A stretch of 64,000 bases of DNA from Dryocosmus kuriphilus (lineage: Eukaryota > Arthropoda > Insecta > Hymenoptera > Cynipidae). The position numbers and the translations under genes are program-made. Shown piece by piece: positions 21,960 to 34,260 of the stretch (its first letter is position 1; every line of letters begins with the position of its first letter). Under the pieces are notes generated by a model. It was not told the origin of the DNA, made no database searches, and worked only from the letters and a program-made list of their open reading frames with translations. Location of the stretch: contig CM076194.1 of NCBI GenBank assembly GCA_038277395.1, forward strand, positions 107,959,708 to 108,023,707, given 5' to 3'.

Positions 21960-22725
21960 AATACAGATAAATAGAATTGTAAAAATAGTTGATGGATTTT
22001 ATTGGTAGATACCCACAAAGGCTTTAATTATAGATTGCAATTGTCACAACATGTTTTAACAGTACTAACTAGCTTAAAAGTTTAAAAAAAGCTTAAAAAT
22101 CGTTGGGGTTGTAAATGTATCAGTTTTAACTTAATATTGAACAGACCAGATTTTAATACAGATAAATATAATTCTAAAAATAGTTGATGCATTTTATTGG
22201 TAGATCCCCACAAAGGCTTTTTTTGTAGATTGTAACTGTCAAAACATGTTTTAACAATACTAACTAGCTTAAAAGTTTAACAAAAGCTTAAAAATCATTG
22301 GGGTTGTAAATGTATCAGTTTTAACTTATTATTGAACCGACCAGATTTTAATAAATATAAATAGAATTCTAAAAATAGTTGATCCATTTTATTGGTAGAT
22401 CCCCACAAAGGCTTTTTTGTAGATTGTAACTGTCAAAACATGTTTTAACAATACTAACTAGCTTAAAAGTTTAACAAAAGCTTAAAAATCATTGGGGTTG
22501 TAAATGTATCAGTTTTAACTTATTATTGAACCGACCAGATTTTAATAAATATAAATAGAATTCTAAAAATAGTTGATCCATTTTATTGGTGGATTTTCAG
22601 AAAGGCACTAATTATAGACTGTAATTGTCAGAAATTGTTTTAACGATTAATAACTAGCTTAAAAGTTCAACAAAAGCTTAAATATCCCTGAGGTTGTAAA
22701 TGTATAGCAGATAATGTAATTTTAA
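21960..22725. repeat. Tandem repeat, ~195-bp unit, nearly four copies
   Basis: The phrase AGTTGATNNATTTTATTGG lies at about 21988, 22183, 22378 and 22572, a constant 194-195-bp step. Units share ACTAACTAGCTTAAAAGTT and TTGGGGTTGTAAATGTATC. Units 2 and 3 are nearly identical; the last is the most diverged. Confidence 0.92.
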
Positions 22726-24768
22726 CTTTTAATTTTTTCTAATATTTTGATCTTTTGGAATTAGCTGACACAATGAAATAGATATCCACTTCCGAGTTGG
22801 TATTGCAGAATATAAAGTCCTATGCATATACATCAAATTATCCTTAAAGCTTCCCCAAATGAATAATAACTTATGACACAATAATATTTGCTTAAATTCC
22901 TTGGTTTCGTCTTAAAAGGTAAAATTTGCATAGAATATTTTCATTATTGAACTAATTAGAAAATTATTTCCTTGGTCGTATTATTAATGTCAAAAAAATG
23001 AACAACAATCTGGCAGATTTTTTCTCGTCGTTCAAAAAATTATTGTTCGAATGAATCGTAAAAATTTCGAATTTTTGGAGTTTATATTTAATAATCCTTT
23101 TGTAATTGCTTGAATTAAAAAAATTTTATTATTAAAAATTATTCCTTGCAAAAATAAGGTTCAATTTGGAACATTTCCGATTTAAAAATATTCAATTTTG
23201 AACACCTCCAATTTTAAGCTTTACAAATTCTATAGCTTAACCATCGTTCCATTGAATTTTATTTAACTCTGAATGATTTAAAACTCAAATTCTTAAGTCT
23301 TGAACGCCAGAATTTGAATTGCTCGATTTATATGTTTTACATTTCGAATTCCTCAATTTCGAAAGCGTATAATTCAAACGGTTGAATTATGAAAACTTTA
23401 AGCTACCATTTGAAGTTTAAACAATTTTTTACCTATTATTCAAACATACTTTATTCTAGATTATTGACTTTTAAAGACTTCCTATGCAAAATTATTTAAT
23501 TGAAAGTTATTTTTGAGAATTTACCATTTAGTTTCCGATTTAAAAAACTGACTATAATTTTTAAAGGTTTACATGTAAATCTTCTTTTTAGACTTCCGGC
23601 TGTTTTTAAACATCGCATTTGTAATTTTTATGATTATGAAAAAATGATCATTCTCTCCTACAAATTTGCAAAAAATTCCTTTCAAAAATGTTATAAATAA
23701 TATTTATTAAAAAAAATAAGTCAAATTATTTTTCATGGGGTCGCTCACTTTAGATAGGTAGTCCTATCAAACTGATAAACATCAGCTTTTTATAATCCCA
23801 TTAAAAATTTTGCTCAAATTGTTAGAAAAGCACGACATTTGGTGTATTTTGACATAAGAAAACTTTTAGGTTAGGGTGCTAAAACTTGGCTTAAAACTTT
23901 TTGCTTCCTCATAGAGGAAGTTTTGTTGTCGTAACAATTTCCAATATTTTTAAAATTATTTAATTAACGAAGTCTCTCTTCATCCCGAAACTAGGGATGA
24001 TTAGTAAAATATTTTTCATAAGTTTGACTAGTCGTCCCGCGGGGCGACCAGTCAATCCCCTTTCCAGGTCCACAAATTTTTCGTCTATATTTCGGGACGA
24101 CTAGACACAACCTTTAATTATCCGTTCCTCAGTTGATAAATGTGTAATGCAATGTTCTTAACAATTTTCCGTGTGTGTGTATTGCCTTTTTTGTTAAAAC
24201 GATAACTTATTGCCGATTGTAGATAAACTGATGAAATATGGACTGATTTTTTACAGAGTTGTAAAGGTAAAAGCAATAAAAAAAAATCCTTGACTTTACC
24301 TGACTTTCCTTAACAAAATGTTCAATTTACCCCAACTAAGGTTTGAAATAATAGGAAAATATGAGTAACAAATTAATGAAGCTAAGAGTTAATCGCTATT
24401 CCAAAACACATTTATGTAATGGACAGGATTTTTTCATTTTAGTGTATGAACCTTGAAAAAGCGAATATTTCTTAAATCATTTCATTGAAAATTCCTTATA
24501 TTTGGATCAAGCAATAAAAGTGCAAACACTGCCTATTGCCTAGATGAAATATCTTTCATACGAACTAGAAAAGCTTCACAGCAAGGTACGGAACAACTTT
24601 GGTATTTTAAAATAAACAATCTTACTAGACTAATGAACTAGACAATTTGCCTTAAGAAAAAGTCGTGTACTTAGCTTCCTTGGGGCATAATATACTACTT
24701 GTCCCAACAAAACTCTAGTTAATTTAGCAAAATTCTTGTTGCTTTCAAATAAATTTTTATTCCAATAA
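22726..24768. other. AT-rich intergenic
   Basis: No gene. 23150-23420 is full of irregular TTGAATTT/AATTTTGAA words. 24028-24110 holds GACTAGTCGTCCC and TCGGGACGACTAG, a pair related to words at 47970-48050. A short sequence with CCTTGACTTTACCTGACTTT lies near 24290. Confidence 0.5.
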
Positions 24769-24873
24769 TTTTCTCTGACAAATTAAAAAAATCCCCTGAT
24801 TTTTCCCTGTTAATTTTTTTATTTCCTGACCTTTCCCTGATTTCCAGGTTTTCCCTGATGAGTGTCCACCCTG
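24769..24873 (-). mobile_element. hAT-like terminus with CCCTGA array
   Basis: Reads outward on the minus strand as CAGGGTGGACACTCATCAGG, then repeated CAGGGAA/CAGGAAA words. CAGGGTGGNCAC with CAGGGAA repeats is a terminus I recall from many animal hAT-type non-autonomous elements. The opposite end was not found with confidence. Confidence 0.5.
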
Positions 24874-24954
24874 TTTCAGCATTAATATCACAAAACTGTC
24901 ACAAGGATTTTTCAAAATATTGAGTTTTACATTTCTTTTTGTACTTTCTAATTT

Positions 24955-25260
24955 TAGAAAAATAGGTTTTTATAGGAAAACTTTGTTCATTAAAATAATT
25001 CAAAGCTGATGCAAGAATATAAAAAATTCCTTGATTCAAAACAGATCGATCGACCTATCATATGAATATTTATTATAAATATTATTTAAATTTATTGAAG
25101 AGTAAGGAAGTTATGGTCATTTATGTTAATTGAAAAATTTGTTGTTTAGTAAAATTTTTTTCATCAACATAATTCAAAGTTGATGCAAGAACAGAAAAGA
25201 TTCCTTGATTCGGGACGAATCGATTGACCTAAATATAATATTAATATATTTTCTTGAAAA
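24955..25260. repeat. Imperfect ~177-bp duplication
   Basis: AATTCAAAGCTGATGCAAGAA with TTCCTTGATTC and ATCGATCGACC near 25000-25055 recurs as AATTCAAAGTTGATGCAAGAA, TTCCTTGATTC and ATCGATTGACC near 25171-25230. Confidence 0.75.
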
Positions 25261-26494
25261 GTAAGTAAGTTTACTGAAGATTAATTGACTTATTAAATAT
25301 TTTAAAAAATAATTAATACTGAAATACTTTTGCTATTTAATCATAATGAGAAAGCAAAGTCTTCATCAAATGAACACAAATGAACGGACAGCTAGTCTTT
25401 ATGATTAAGAAACAGAAAAAAGATAAAATTTTGTTTATTTATCGATTTATTTCCAGAAAAACTGACACTATTCTGTTAACTTTTAATATTCCTTAAATCA
25501 TCCAGTGAATTTTGAGTGTTAAACCTTGCAACATAGTCAAAAAAGAAAGTTTAAAGATTCTAATTGGCTAAAAAAATACAGTATTTAAACACACTTGGGA
25601 TCATTTAATAAAAAAATTTCCAACAAAGTTTTGGTACCACAACATAAAAGTTTTCATATGCTAAAAGGAATCTTCAGACTAATATCATGCTTTAAGAAAA
25701 CCTTTCAATATCTTGGCATAAATTAAAATTGTGAGTTAACTATATAAATCAGTGTACATTTTTAAAAAGTTACAAATGTAATATTTGGATCATGGTCTTT
25801 ATTTTCTCTTCTTATAACATTAGAAACGACAAGAGAAGCTTCGTTTCGGTTCTACAAACGCATTGTTAAACATTACGTGCGGTGAAAACTGAAATGCTCT
25901 GAAATACTGCTACCAGGGTGGGCGAATAGAGATGAGGGTCCGAGGTTGGGCGTTTCTGGTACAGGGGATGGGCCACGCGACACCACGTACCAAAACTTAC
26001 GTCAGAATCTGTCGTCTCTTTTTTCTCCTGAACCCTCTTTGTCTCCCTCCGGTTCTCCCCTTTTTCTTTCTCTCATACATATTCATCAAACGCTAATTAA
26101 TCATCACCCGGCAAACCCACGACGGATCACCCTATAGCTATAGATCTACAGCTCTCCACAGAGTGGTGGACCCAAAAATTCGAGCGGCGCGGCGTTACTC
26201 ATATCAGTCACCTATGTACCTATAAATTACAAGACAATCGAAATGTCGAAACGACGAGCTTAAAAAAAAGTTTAATTAATAAATCATCTGGACTCAACGA
26301 AATGACATCGAGAGAATACTTTTACAAAAGATTTTTAATGATCGTAATATTAGTGGTTTTGAAGTAAAATAATTTTTTCTAATGCCTGAAAAAATGAATG
26401 CAAATGAATTTGAAAGGAAAGTTACATAACTAAAATTTTCCTCCTCTATGGCACGCTTGGATTCTGTTATCCCTACGGACGGGAATTAAATTTC
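25261..26494. other. Intergenic with GC-richer block 25900-26200
   Basis: No gene supported. The GC-richer block contains AGGGTGGGCGAATAGAGATG, a pyrimidine-rich stretch 26010-26070 and CAGAGTGGTGGACCC followed by GCGGCGCGGCG near 26158-26193. A 63-codon frame (25946-26137) in the block has no recognisable feature. Confidence 0.4.
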
Positions 26495-27800
26495 CCTACT
26501 CTAGGAATAGCAATATTCGAACCTTGCCGTGGTGAGGAGGCCCCAATGGTGAGAATAATTCTTGGTTAGTAAGGTGGATAGCATCTGTGTTAGTTCACTA
26601 AAGAAGCGAACGTCGAGTGGCTCTCGGCTCCCAGATAGCCCCCAAGATAAAGGTGTGTAATATACCATGCCAAAAGCTGTATGGCACCAGGGTATGGTGT
26701 CACTAACGGTGTCCTGGGATACCAGGCGACCTTCCAGTGTATATAGCCTTATTCCTACATGCTGGGCTCTGTAGGGACTGACCACTTATTTACCCAGCTT
26801 ATCGTGGGAACAACATGAGAACAACGACCCCCCTAACAAACGCATCTTCCCTTGAGAAAATGGAAACCATCGAAGAAGCCAACGAGCATACTTCGGAACT
26901 CTTAAATGGGGGACCGATTGGTAGTCATCCCTCCGGAGAGACTGAAGGTAGGGTCTTGAGTGAACCGACGAATCATGTCGACATCGGAGGGCCAAACCAT
27001 CCGGTGAAACTACGCAGGATCAGGCTATCGGGAGTTGTTAAGAAGAGGCTGAAACGCCAATTGGAACACCAATTGGACGCAACGGCCTCACAAGGGGGGT
27101 CTACAAGAAGACTCCATTCTAATAGCAGCACACCGAAAGAAGACCGGGAACAAAAGAAGGTACGTCTTAGAGATCCATCAGACCCTTACAGCCTAGCCCT
27201 TTAAAGTCACCGTAAGATGGCTATCATTGCCGAGAGGTTCCCTGAGACCAAACTAGACGGCGATCAGGCTAAGACGAGTGAGGCGGCGTTGGAAAGAAAA
27301 ATCGACGGGGTGCAACCTGGACAGGTTATCCCTTGATTCGAAGACTACCGTTCAAGAACGATGCATTCATCGTCATCTGTTCTGATGAGATTTACAAGCC
27401 ACAGCTCATCAAAGCTGTTGGCGAGTTACATCCTTGAGAGGGGGTTAAGATCAAAATGATCAAGAGCAAGTTTCTCCAAAAGCCAGCGAAGCTGTTGGCG
27501 TAGATTCCCGGCGTTTTCGTCAAGCCAGCTGCAGCTCTCAAAAGGATAGCTGTCCAAAATCCCACTCTAAGAACAGTAGGATGCACCATTATTGAAGTCA
27601 GGGCGGGTAATCAAGTTACCTAACTTTTTATGCATGCGAACCGGGAGTGATCGATGCTTTTAGGAAAATCGAGTGCATACTGCATTATGGGTTGAGGAGG
27701 ATGAATATAAAGATCCTTACAAAAACCAAAGAAAACCCAGAAGAAAAAGGCCAGGAAGTGTCTTCTGAGGAGAGGGAGAAGAAGACTGGCAATTAACATG
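26495..27800 (+). pseudogene. LINE 5' region and ORF1, decayed
   Basis: The 5' leader has GCCGTGGTGAGGAGGCCCC near 26525. ORF1 is open 26815-27204 (MRTTTPLTNASSLEKMETIE..., with a basic RLSGVVKKRLKRQLE segment). It continues through stops and frame changes as MAIIAERFPETKLDGDQA, then a degenerate stretch matching the kind of domain I recall as DUF4780 in ORF1 proteins of jockey-superfamily elements (IPGVFVKPAAALKRIAVQNP, LRTVGCTIIEVRAG). There is no intact frame. Confidence 0.7.
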
Positions 27801-29035
27801 GACACCATATGTCCCCGCTCCAGTCTGGATTTTATCCAGAATTATTTAAATCACGCTGAAGGGCCGTCGGCTATTTTAAGCAGACGTTTAATTTCGAAGC
27901 AAATACTTTTTGCTCTAATACAGGAACCTTGGTATTAAAAGGCGAAGGTAAGGGACATAAGTCAAAATAGCCGAACAGTTATTTATGACGGATCCGTGGA
28001 AAAACCTAGAGCAACAATTTATGTCAGATCTAAGTTTCAATTTATTGGCCTAACAAGGTTTTGCTCTAGAGACTTAGTAGCAATAAAGATAGAAAACCAT
28101 ATAGAAGGCAGACGCCAACCAATGGTGGTATGTTCAGCACATCTGCCGTTCGACTCCTACGATCCACCACTATCAGAGGAGTGGAGAAGGCTGGTAGAAC
28201 ACTGCAATACGAGAAGATGGCCACTGCTCATTGGATGTGATGCCAACGCACATCATTAGACTTGGGGCAGTAAGAACATCAGAAACAGGGGTGAGCTTTA
28301 TTAGAATATTTAATAACAACCAATTTACCATTGTTGAATCGGGGTAACACACCTACCTTTACGACAGTTAGATATCAGCAGGTAATTTACTTACCACTGT
28401 GTTCGACAAACATTTGCGAAAAGATCAAGGGTGGCATGTGTCTTCCGAAACGTCCCTATTGGATCATAAACAAAATGATTCGCTTTGACGGCTAATAGAC
28501 CAGATTCTCAAAGGTATAGAAACCCTAAAACAACTGATTGGGAAACTTATAGGGAGGATCTCACTGGATTGTTGGGTAACCAGGTAGGATCGACTCTGCG
28601 GTTGATATCGTACAGAGACGTATGAACAAGGCGCACGAGGACCGCTGTCCTGTGCGCACACGAAGACCAGACAGGGATGCTCTTTGGTAAATTGAAGCCT
28701 TGAGAAAGGAAACAAAATCCTTTTTAACAGGGCGAAAAGGACAAAAAAAATGGGAATTGTATAGGGTGACCCTAACAAGATACAACAATGAGATAGAAAA
28801 TACCAGGGGGGACTCGTGGAGGGAACACTGTCAGGGGATCGAGAATATACCTTACATGGCTAAACTCCAGAGAACCTTAAGGGGCAACTCGTCATATCAA
28901 CTGAGGTCACTAATGTTGCCATCAGGCAAAATGGCTGAGACGACTGGCGAAGTCTTAGGACACCTTATACAGGTACACTTCCCGGGTTCGAAGTTGATTT
29001 ATACGACTGAGGAGGCGGTCTATGAAACATACCCC
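27801..29035 (+). pseudogene. LINE ORF2: endonuclease and pre-RT region, decayed
   Basis: Apurinic-type endonuclease motifs are readable: FALIQEPWY near 27910, FCSRDLVAIKIENHIEGRRQ, MVVCSAHLPFDSYDPPLSEE and PLLIGCDANAHH (28120-28258), then a stop where the family has TWGS. Further on, EALRKETKSFLTGRKGQKKW, ALTRYNNE-type text and SWREHCQGIENIPYMAKLQR (28700-28860) and VHFPGSK (28975) form the usual pre-RT linker of R1/LOA-like insect elements. Stops near 28259 and 28490-28550 and several frame changes show decay. The catalytic RT does not follow in this orientation. Confidence 0.75.
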
Positions 29036-29039
29036 TCAG

Positions 29040-29431
29040 GGTATAGCAAAGGGATATCCACTGTCTTGGAGCCCATCCCTCAACTCGTTGTTGTTAGCCC
29101 GACTGCTACTACGCTCAGGCATGTTGTTAGGGCTGCCCCGAAAATCTTCGGGTAGCCACCAACTCTTCAAAATATTTCGTATGTTCTGCATATAAGGTTT
29201 CTTCTTGGCTAGGGAAAGGATGGTCCACCCTCGCAGAGCTTCGCATGCAAGGGTAAGGTCTACATACTCTAGGAGGCGACCTGGTATCCTATAGAGACAC
29301 CGTTTACGACACCACACCCCTGATGCCATGCAGCCTTGAGCACGGCAGTTCACGCCCATGGCTTGGGGTTTTTTTCTTCGAGACCATCCCTCGATCATTA
29401 TCCGCGAATGCTTATTTAACTTTGTAACCAT
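29040..29431 (-). pseudogene. Inverted LINE reverse-transcriptase remnant
   Basis: On the minus strand a 131-codon frame reads VNCRAQGCMASGV then RLLEYVDLTLACEAL, which I align with the RT GCPQGGV and YADDLxLxxE blocks (one D of the catalytic pair missing), followed by MQNIRNILKSWW, like the MQ...ALxxVxxWC helix. It abuts the plus-strand ORF2 near 29036. The alignment is by eye and partly degenerate; the alternative is an unrelated open frame. Confidence 0.45.
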
Positions 29432-29739
29432 ATTCAGCAGAAATCCTCGGTACAGGGACCTTCTATCCGCAACCCAAGGACGAACCCGGTGTCCGGGTCA
29501 AAGGTCCCATTCGAATAAATTCGGATGCCGAGTTTTTAATACTATTATTAGAAAAAATTATATCTCAGACTTAAGATCGAACTTGCCCAATATTTCGTAA
29601 ACATTTTTTTAGTTGGATTTTGATACCAAATTGATTATTCTACACGGAGCTTGACGCGGCTCTCCCGGTTTGTATCATTAGTCACGGACGCATTTTTGTA
29701 ATGCATTCAAGTGATTTTGATGAGAGTGATATGCATATT
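29432..29739. other. LINE flank, unassigned
   Basis: Part of the rearranged LINE may continue to about 29600 (a GTCCGGGTCAAAGGTCCCAT block). No domain is recognised. Confidence 0.35.
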
Positions 29740-29958
29740 TGATATATTCGGGAGTCTCTTACAATTTTTGCCCCACCACCCACGGGCTGGGTTACAGTCA
29801 AGTGCATGATAGGGGGACCTACAGCTTAAGGTAGAATCCGAACCTCCACAACTTTGGTAAAAGTACATAGAATATATTTCCAGAGGTACCGACTCAGGAA
29901 TCGAACCCCGAACCTCTAGTAGGAAGTTCGAACGCTTAACCACCTGAGTCACCGAGGC
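29740..29958 (-). mobile_element. tRNA-derived SINE copy 1
   Basis: Minus strand: GCCTCGGTGACTCAGGTGG (A box), then GGGTTCGATTCCTGAGTC (B box), a body with CTATGTACTTTTACC and AGCTGTAGGTCCCCCT, and a degenerate 3' part. It shares head and body with 54005-54272. An ATT microsatellite abuts the head at 29959. Confidence 0.75.

Positions 29959-30021
<63 letters not shown>
29959..30021. repeat. (ATT)n microsatellite
   Basis: About 20 units of TTA/ATT with one interruption. Confidence 0.97.
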
Positions 30022-30119
30022 ATGAAGACCTGTGAAAATTTTTCTTTTACTAAGGTGGGCTTAGAATCACTGCATGAATTTGCTCACGACCAGTGATAAC
30101 CCACGACAGCATCCAACTT

Positions 30120-30355
30120 TATTAAAAGTACTCGCATTTACCTGCACGTTTGGCCAGGGGAGAGGGAAACTGCAGAAAGCTTACTGACCTACGACGGTTT
30201 TCGATTGTCGAGTTTCAGACGCAACGAATACACGACCTAGGCGTACATCGCGAACGACCACCCATCTGAGCGCTAGCCGCGCTCGAAATGGCTTAACGTC
30301 CGTGACTCGCGATCGTCCGAGTCGAGATTCACCGCGCAGTCAATGTCATGTGAAA
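30120..30355. other. CpG-rich patch
   Basis: Dense in CpG (CTAGCCGCGCTCGAAATGG, GACTCGCGATCGTCCGAGTCG) in otherwise AT-rich DNA, with no open frame of note. It could be a promoter or exon of an unrecognised gene or an old element. Confidence 0.35.
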
Positions 30356-32090
30356 ATAGTTATTTAAATAACCGACAAAAGGTGAGAAAACATGCGTCTA
30401 GAGCGAGAAAAAAATGTCCCCTCCATTTTCTGTAAATTGACAGACTTCCCACCAAACTTTTCACCCTTCAATTCATCCGAAAGAACACTGTGAGAAAGCT
30501 TTGTTGTCTTTGCGGTTCTCTCCAAAATAAAATCTTTACGTGCAGCATATTTTAAAATCACCATGTATAACTTGGTAAAATTGCGATCTACTCTTATTTC
30601 GCCTCGTGTAATCTGGTTAATTCACGTTCTATAGTCTTATTTCGCTTCATGCATGAATGCGAAATAACAATCCGATGTAAAATCACTGCGTCCAATGATG
30701 AAAATTATTAGATTCACGTGTCACGTGGTAAAATGATGTAAGTGAGTAAAGTTAAATGAGATTATGAATTAAATTTTTTTTAGTAAAATTATTGTTTCTG
30801 ACGTAATTTTACAGATGAGTAGCATTGTTACGTCTTGGGGCACTGAGAAAGTAAGAGCGGTAGACGTAAGTCGACAAATTGGACGCCTTGGACTTTATCA
30901 TAAAATTACGCTCCAGGGCCTCTAATTCTTACTCTGACAGTGATGGGTTCTGTGTGAATGAAAACAATATATTTTTTCCATTGAGAATGTTGTCTTAGAA
31001 AAGTAATCTGCGCTTAATTTGTGCCGCTAGAGTGTTTAAGAGACTTCGACTTTTTCGAACATAACCTTAAAATGGAAACGACATTCTGCCAATTTACGTC
31101 CTGAATGTTGTTTCAAAGACGTGTGTACACTAAAATCGTCATACGTGGGTCGAATAATTTCCATCGTGGAACAGTGTAAAATTACATCAACTTTGTTTAC
31201 AGTATAAGTTTTTATTCTTCTCCTAAAATTGAAAATTTTATTTTGGGGACCGATTTGTCCCTCCTGAAATACTGTCAAAATGGCGATTATGTTTTTTTGA
31301 AACACCACGCTTTACTCATTACACAGGTCAAAAAATATTTGAGTACTCAAAATTAAATGCTTAAAAATGAATACTTCCATTGTTTTCTCGTTGGCTATTA
31401 GAGCGATTTATGTCTGGGGAAAAAATGTGACTGCGCTAAAAAGACATTAGTCAAGAGCGTAGGCAAATGGGATGCCCGTACGATCGATCTAAATTGTAAT
31501 TTCGTAATCCCATTTAGCGGTAGGCAGTAGGCACCTTCATGCACGCACTTGCTCGCCCTTTTTGGTTCACGCAGACGGGACGTAATTAGGTATCGTTTAT
31601 TTTACACCCGAGCCGATATGTGGGGTGAGGGCCCGCACCATGTAATGCTTCTATGGGGTCCCGCACCCACAGTGTGGTGGCAGTCGCTCATAGAACGCTT
31701 CGTTGGTAATGCGATGCGATCATCGCCACCCCGTCGGGTCGGCGTCCATTGATATAACTCGGGGTCACCCTCCCCAACACATTTCGCGCTAAACTTATTT
31801 TGCATTGCCCCTTCTCTCGACGCGACCCTACATTATCCAATGACCGTTTTACAAAATACAGGACAATTTTCTTCTGTTTGTCTGACCTTCTTTCTGACCC
31901 TCATCAAATTCAGAGAAATATTATTCTCGTATTATCGGGTGGTCACTCAAATCATGCTAATAAATTCGGCTTATTCGAGGTTTTAAACCTTTTTGCTTAA
32001 AAAAGACTTCACATATATTTTCTTCAAGTTAGTATGGTTTATGGGGCCTTTTTCTATACGTAACGTTAATTATTAAATTTAAATATTTTT
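30356..32090. other. Intergenic, with GC-richer block 31500-31790
   Basis: No supported gene. ATGTCCCCTCCATTTTCTG near 30413 resembles CCCTCC-ATTTTCTCGG words at 48530-48720. The block 31500-31790 (GGGGTCCCGCACCCACAGTG, CACCCCGTCGGGTCGGCGTC) has overlapping 67-codon frames on both strands, neither with a recognisable feature. Confidence 0.4.
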
Positions 32091-33270
32091 ACATTCTCAT
32101 CAGAGAAGGTATTAGATTTATACAAAATTTGACTTTCGCGGATTTCATGAAATCTCCACATTTTGAGACCTCCTGAATCCGAAAAAAAACGGTTTTTACG
32201 ACGGTGTCTGTCTGTTGTCGTTGTCGTCGTTGTTGTCGTCGTTGTCGTCGTTGTCGTCGGAGTCTGTTCCCACGATAACTTTCGAAGGATTAATCGGATT
32301 AGAGTGCGCTTTGATACACTTCTTTAAGGGATAAAAAGAAAGGACAAGTTCGTTAACCATCGGTTTTTGACCAACGGTTATGGTTTTATCCATCAAAAAC
32401 GATTTTCACAAAATCAAAAAATCCCTTTTCCGGCTAAAATATAAGAGATACAAAAAAAATGTAAGAGAGTAAAATTGTTCATCTTAAAAAAATCTACAAA
32501 TGTTGTCTTAACCGTTTTTTGATAAAATGAACGGTTTTTGTTTTAATCAACAAAACGCTATTAAAATTAAAGAACTCTGGTTTCCCGCCAAAATATTCCA
32601 GATAAAAAAAAATGGTAAAGAAAAAAGTTGTTCAATTCAAAAAGATCTACAAATTTTGTTTTTTAATCATTTTTTGATAAAATGCGCGGTTTTTTTTTTA
32701 TCGATAAAACGTTATTAAAAATAAAATATTTCAAACCCGCCAAACTATGCAAGATACGAAAAAATTATAATAAACAAAGTTGTTCAAAAAGATCTACAAA
32801 TTTGCTCTCTATCATTTTTTTGAGCAGACGCGTAGTTTTTGAGTTATTTGTGAAATATGTTATGAAATATAAAGAAAACCATTTTTCAGCAAAACTATGC
32901 AAGCAGAAATGTTCACCTTGGAAAGAGCTACAAAGTTTATTTATAAGACTCATCGTTTTACTTTTAAGAATCGAAATCTTGTATTGTGAAAATTTGGAAA
33001 ATCACTAAAAAACTTTATAAATCTACAATGTGTTTTAAAAAAAATGTAATTATCGAGCGCGAAGCGCGAGTGTCATGATGAGAGTGTATTCCTTAAGGGC
33101 GATAGAGCCTTAAGTAAAATAATTTCTTTTGTAATTTTTAATTTAAAGGTTTATACAATTCATAAACACCGAGCGCGCAGCGCGAGGTAAATAATCTATT
33201 GAGCTCGAAGCGCTAGTGCCAACAGACGCGCCGCTTAGGCGCGATGAAAATGTGCCCGCGAAGCGGGCAC
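32091..33270 (+). repeat. GC-hairpin repeat family, copy D
   Basis: A solitary copy 22 kb from the others. Same order: ACATTCTCATCAGAGAAGG, GTC/GTT tract (32212-32262), CGATAACTTTCGAAGGATT block, modules, GC tail with GAGCGCGAAGCGCGAG at 33056-33071 and terminal GCCCGCGAAGCGGGC at 33254-33268. It shows that the repeat moves as a unit, independent of the DUF7869 element. Confidence 0.92.
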
Positions 33271-33329
33271 ATTTTTTGTACACAATTTAACGAAAGAAAT
33301 ATATAGCAAAGAAAAAAAAGAGATTACAG

Positions 33330-34260
33330 TTTTTAATCTAATTTTTTGTGTAAACTTCCGAAAATGCGATACCTAGGATTGCTTTGAAACTTGGTATAAT
33401 TATGTAATTTGACTCGCTGATTACGAATATGACCATGAAAATTAGCGCAAGTAACATCCTCAAGATCAAATCTTCAAAAAAACTAAAAGAATTTTATGCG
33501 TTTTGCGTTTATTTCAGTAAATACACAAAACTGACAAAAAATCCCCAAAAAAATTGTAGACCTTCGAAAAGTACACATTTTTTGTTTAAAACATTTTTGA
33601 TCTATAACTAAAACTTTTCGAGAAAATGGACGATATATATGGTATACCTATATGGCGCGTATATTTTTGTGCCCAGTCATAGGAGTGCTTTCGCGCTCCG
33701 CGCAAAACGTTGAAAAGGGGTAGGGGGCTGACTAAAAGTATGTATGTGATCAGTCGCAGAGGTGCCTTTCCGCCCCCTGCAAAACACTGAAAAGAGGTAT
33801 AGGTGTGACTGAAAGTATTTTTGTGACCAGTCACAGGGGTACATTCCCGACCCCGCAAAAAATTGGAAAGGGGTAGGGGTGTGACTGGAAGTATTTTTGT
33901 GACCAGTCACAGGGGTGCTTTTCCACCACTAGCAAAACTCTGGAAAGAGGTAGGGGTGTAACGGAAAGTATTTTTATGACCAGTCAGGGGTCCTTCCCCC
34001 CCCGGAAAACATTGGAAAGGGGTGGGAGTGTGACTGAAAATATTTCTGTGACCAGTCACAGGGGTAACTTCCCGCCACGCACACACTAACCCATAATCAT
34101 CGTTCATTTTCTCGAAAGCTTTCAGTCGTAGAGTAAAAATGTGCTGAACATAAAATGTGTATTTTTCGAAGGTCTAAAATTTTTATCTGAGGATTTTTTG
34201 TCAATTTTATGTAATTACTGAAATAAACGCAAAAAATTTTTGCATACTTATTTGTTATTT
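33330..34260. mobile_element. Foldback element with minisatellite core
   Basis: The left arm 33345-33640 contains CGCTGATTACGAATATGA, TTGCGTTTATTTCAGTAAAT and AAAACTTTTCGAGAAAATGG; the right arm 34095-34260 carries inverted equivalents (TTTTCTCGAAAGC, ATTACTGAAATAAACGC). The arms are relatives of the ~310-bp modules at 42654-43300 and 45527-45856. The core is the minisatellite listed next. No coding capacity. Confidence 0.75.
33674..34075. repeat. GACCAGTCACAGGGG minisatellite, ~76-bp unit
   Basis: The CAGTC word starts near 33674, 33751, 33829, 33904, 33981 and 34053, so five units plus a partial one. Each holds CTTTCC-GCCCC, GAAAGGGGTAGGGGTGTGAC and a GTGACCAGTCAC palindrome. Confidence 0.9.

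Noticed and set aside
29036..29155. Plus-strand continuation of LINE ORF2 past 29036
   Set aside because: The similarity to the pre-RT linker ends there and RT-like motifs appear on the other strand.
33674..34075. CRISPR array
   Set aside because: Whole 76-bp units repeat with diverged sequence; there are no unique spacers and no cas genes, and the context is a foldback element.
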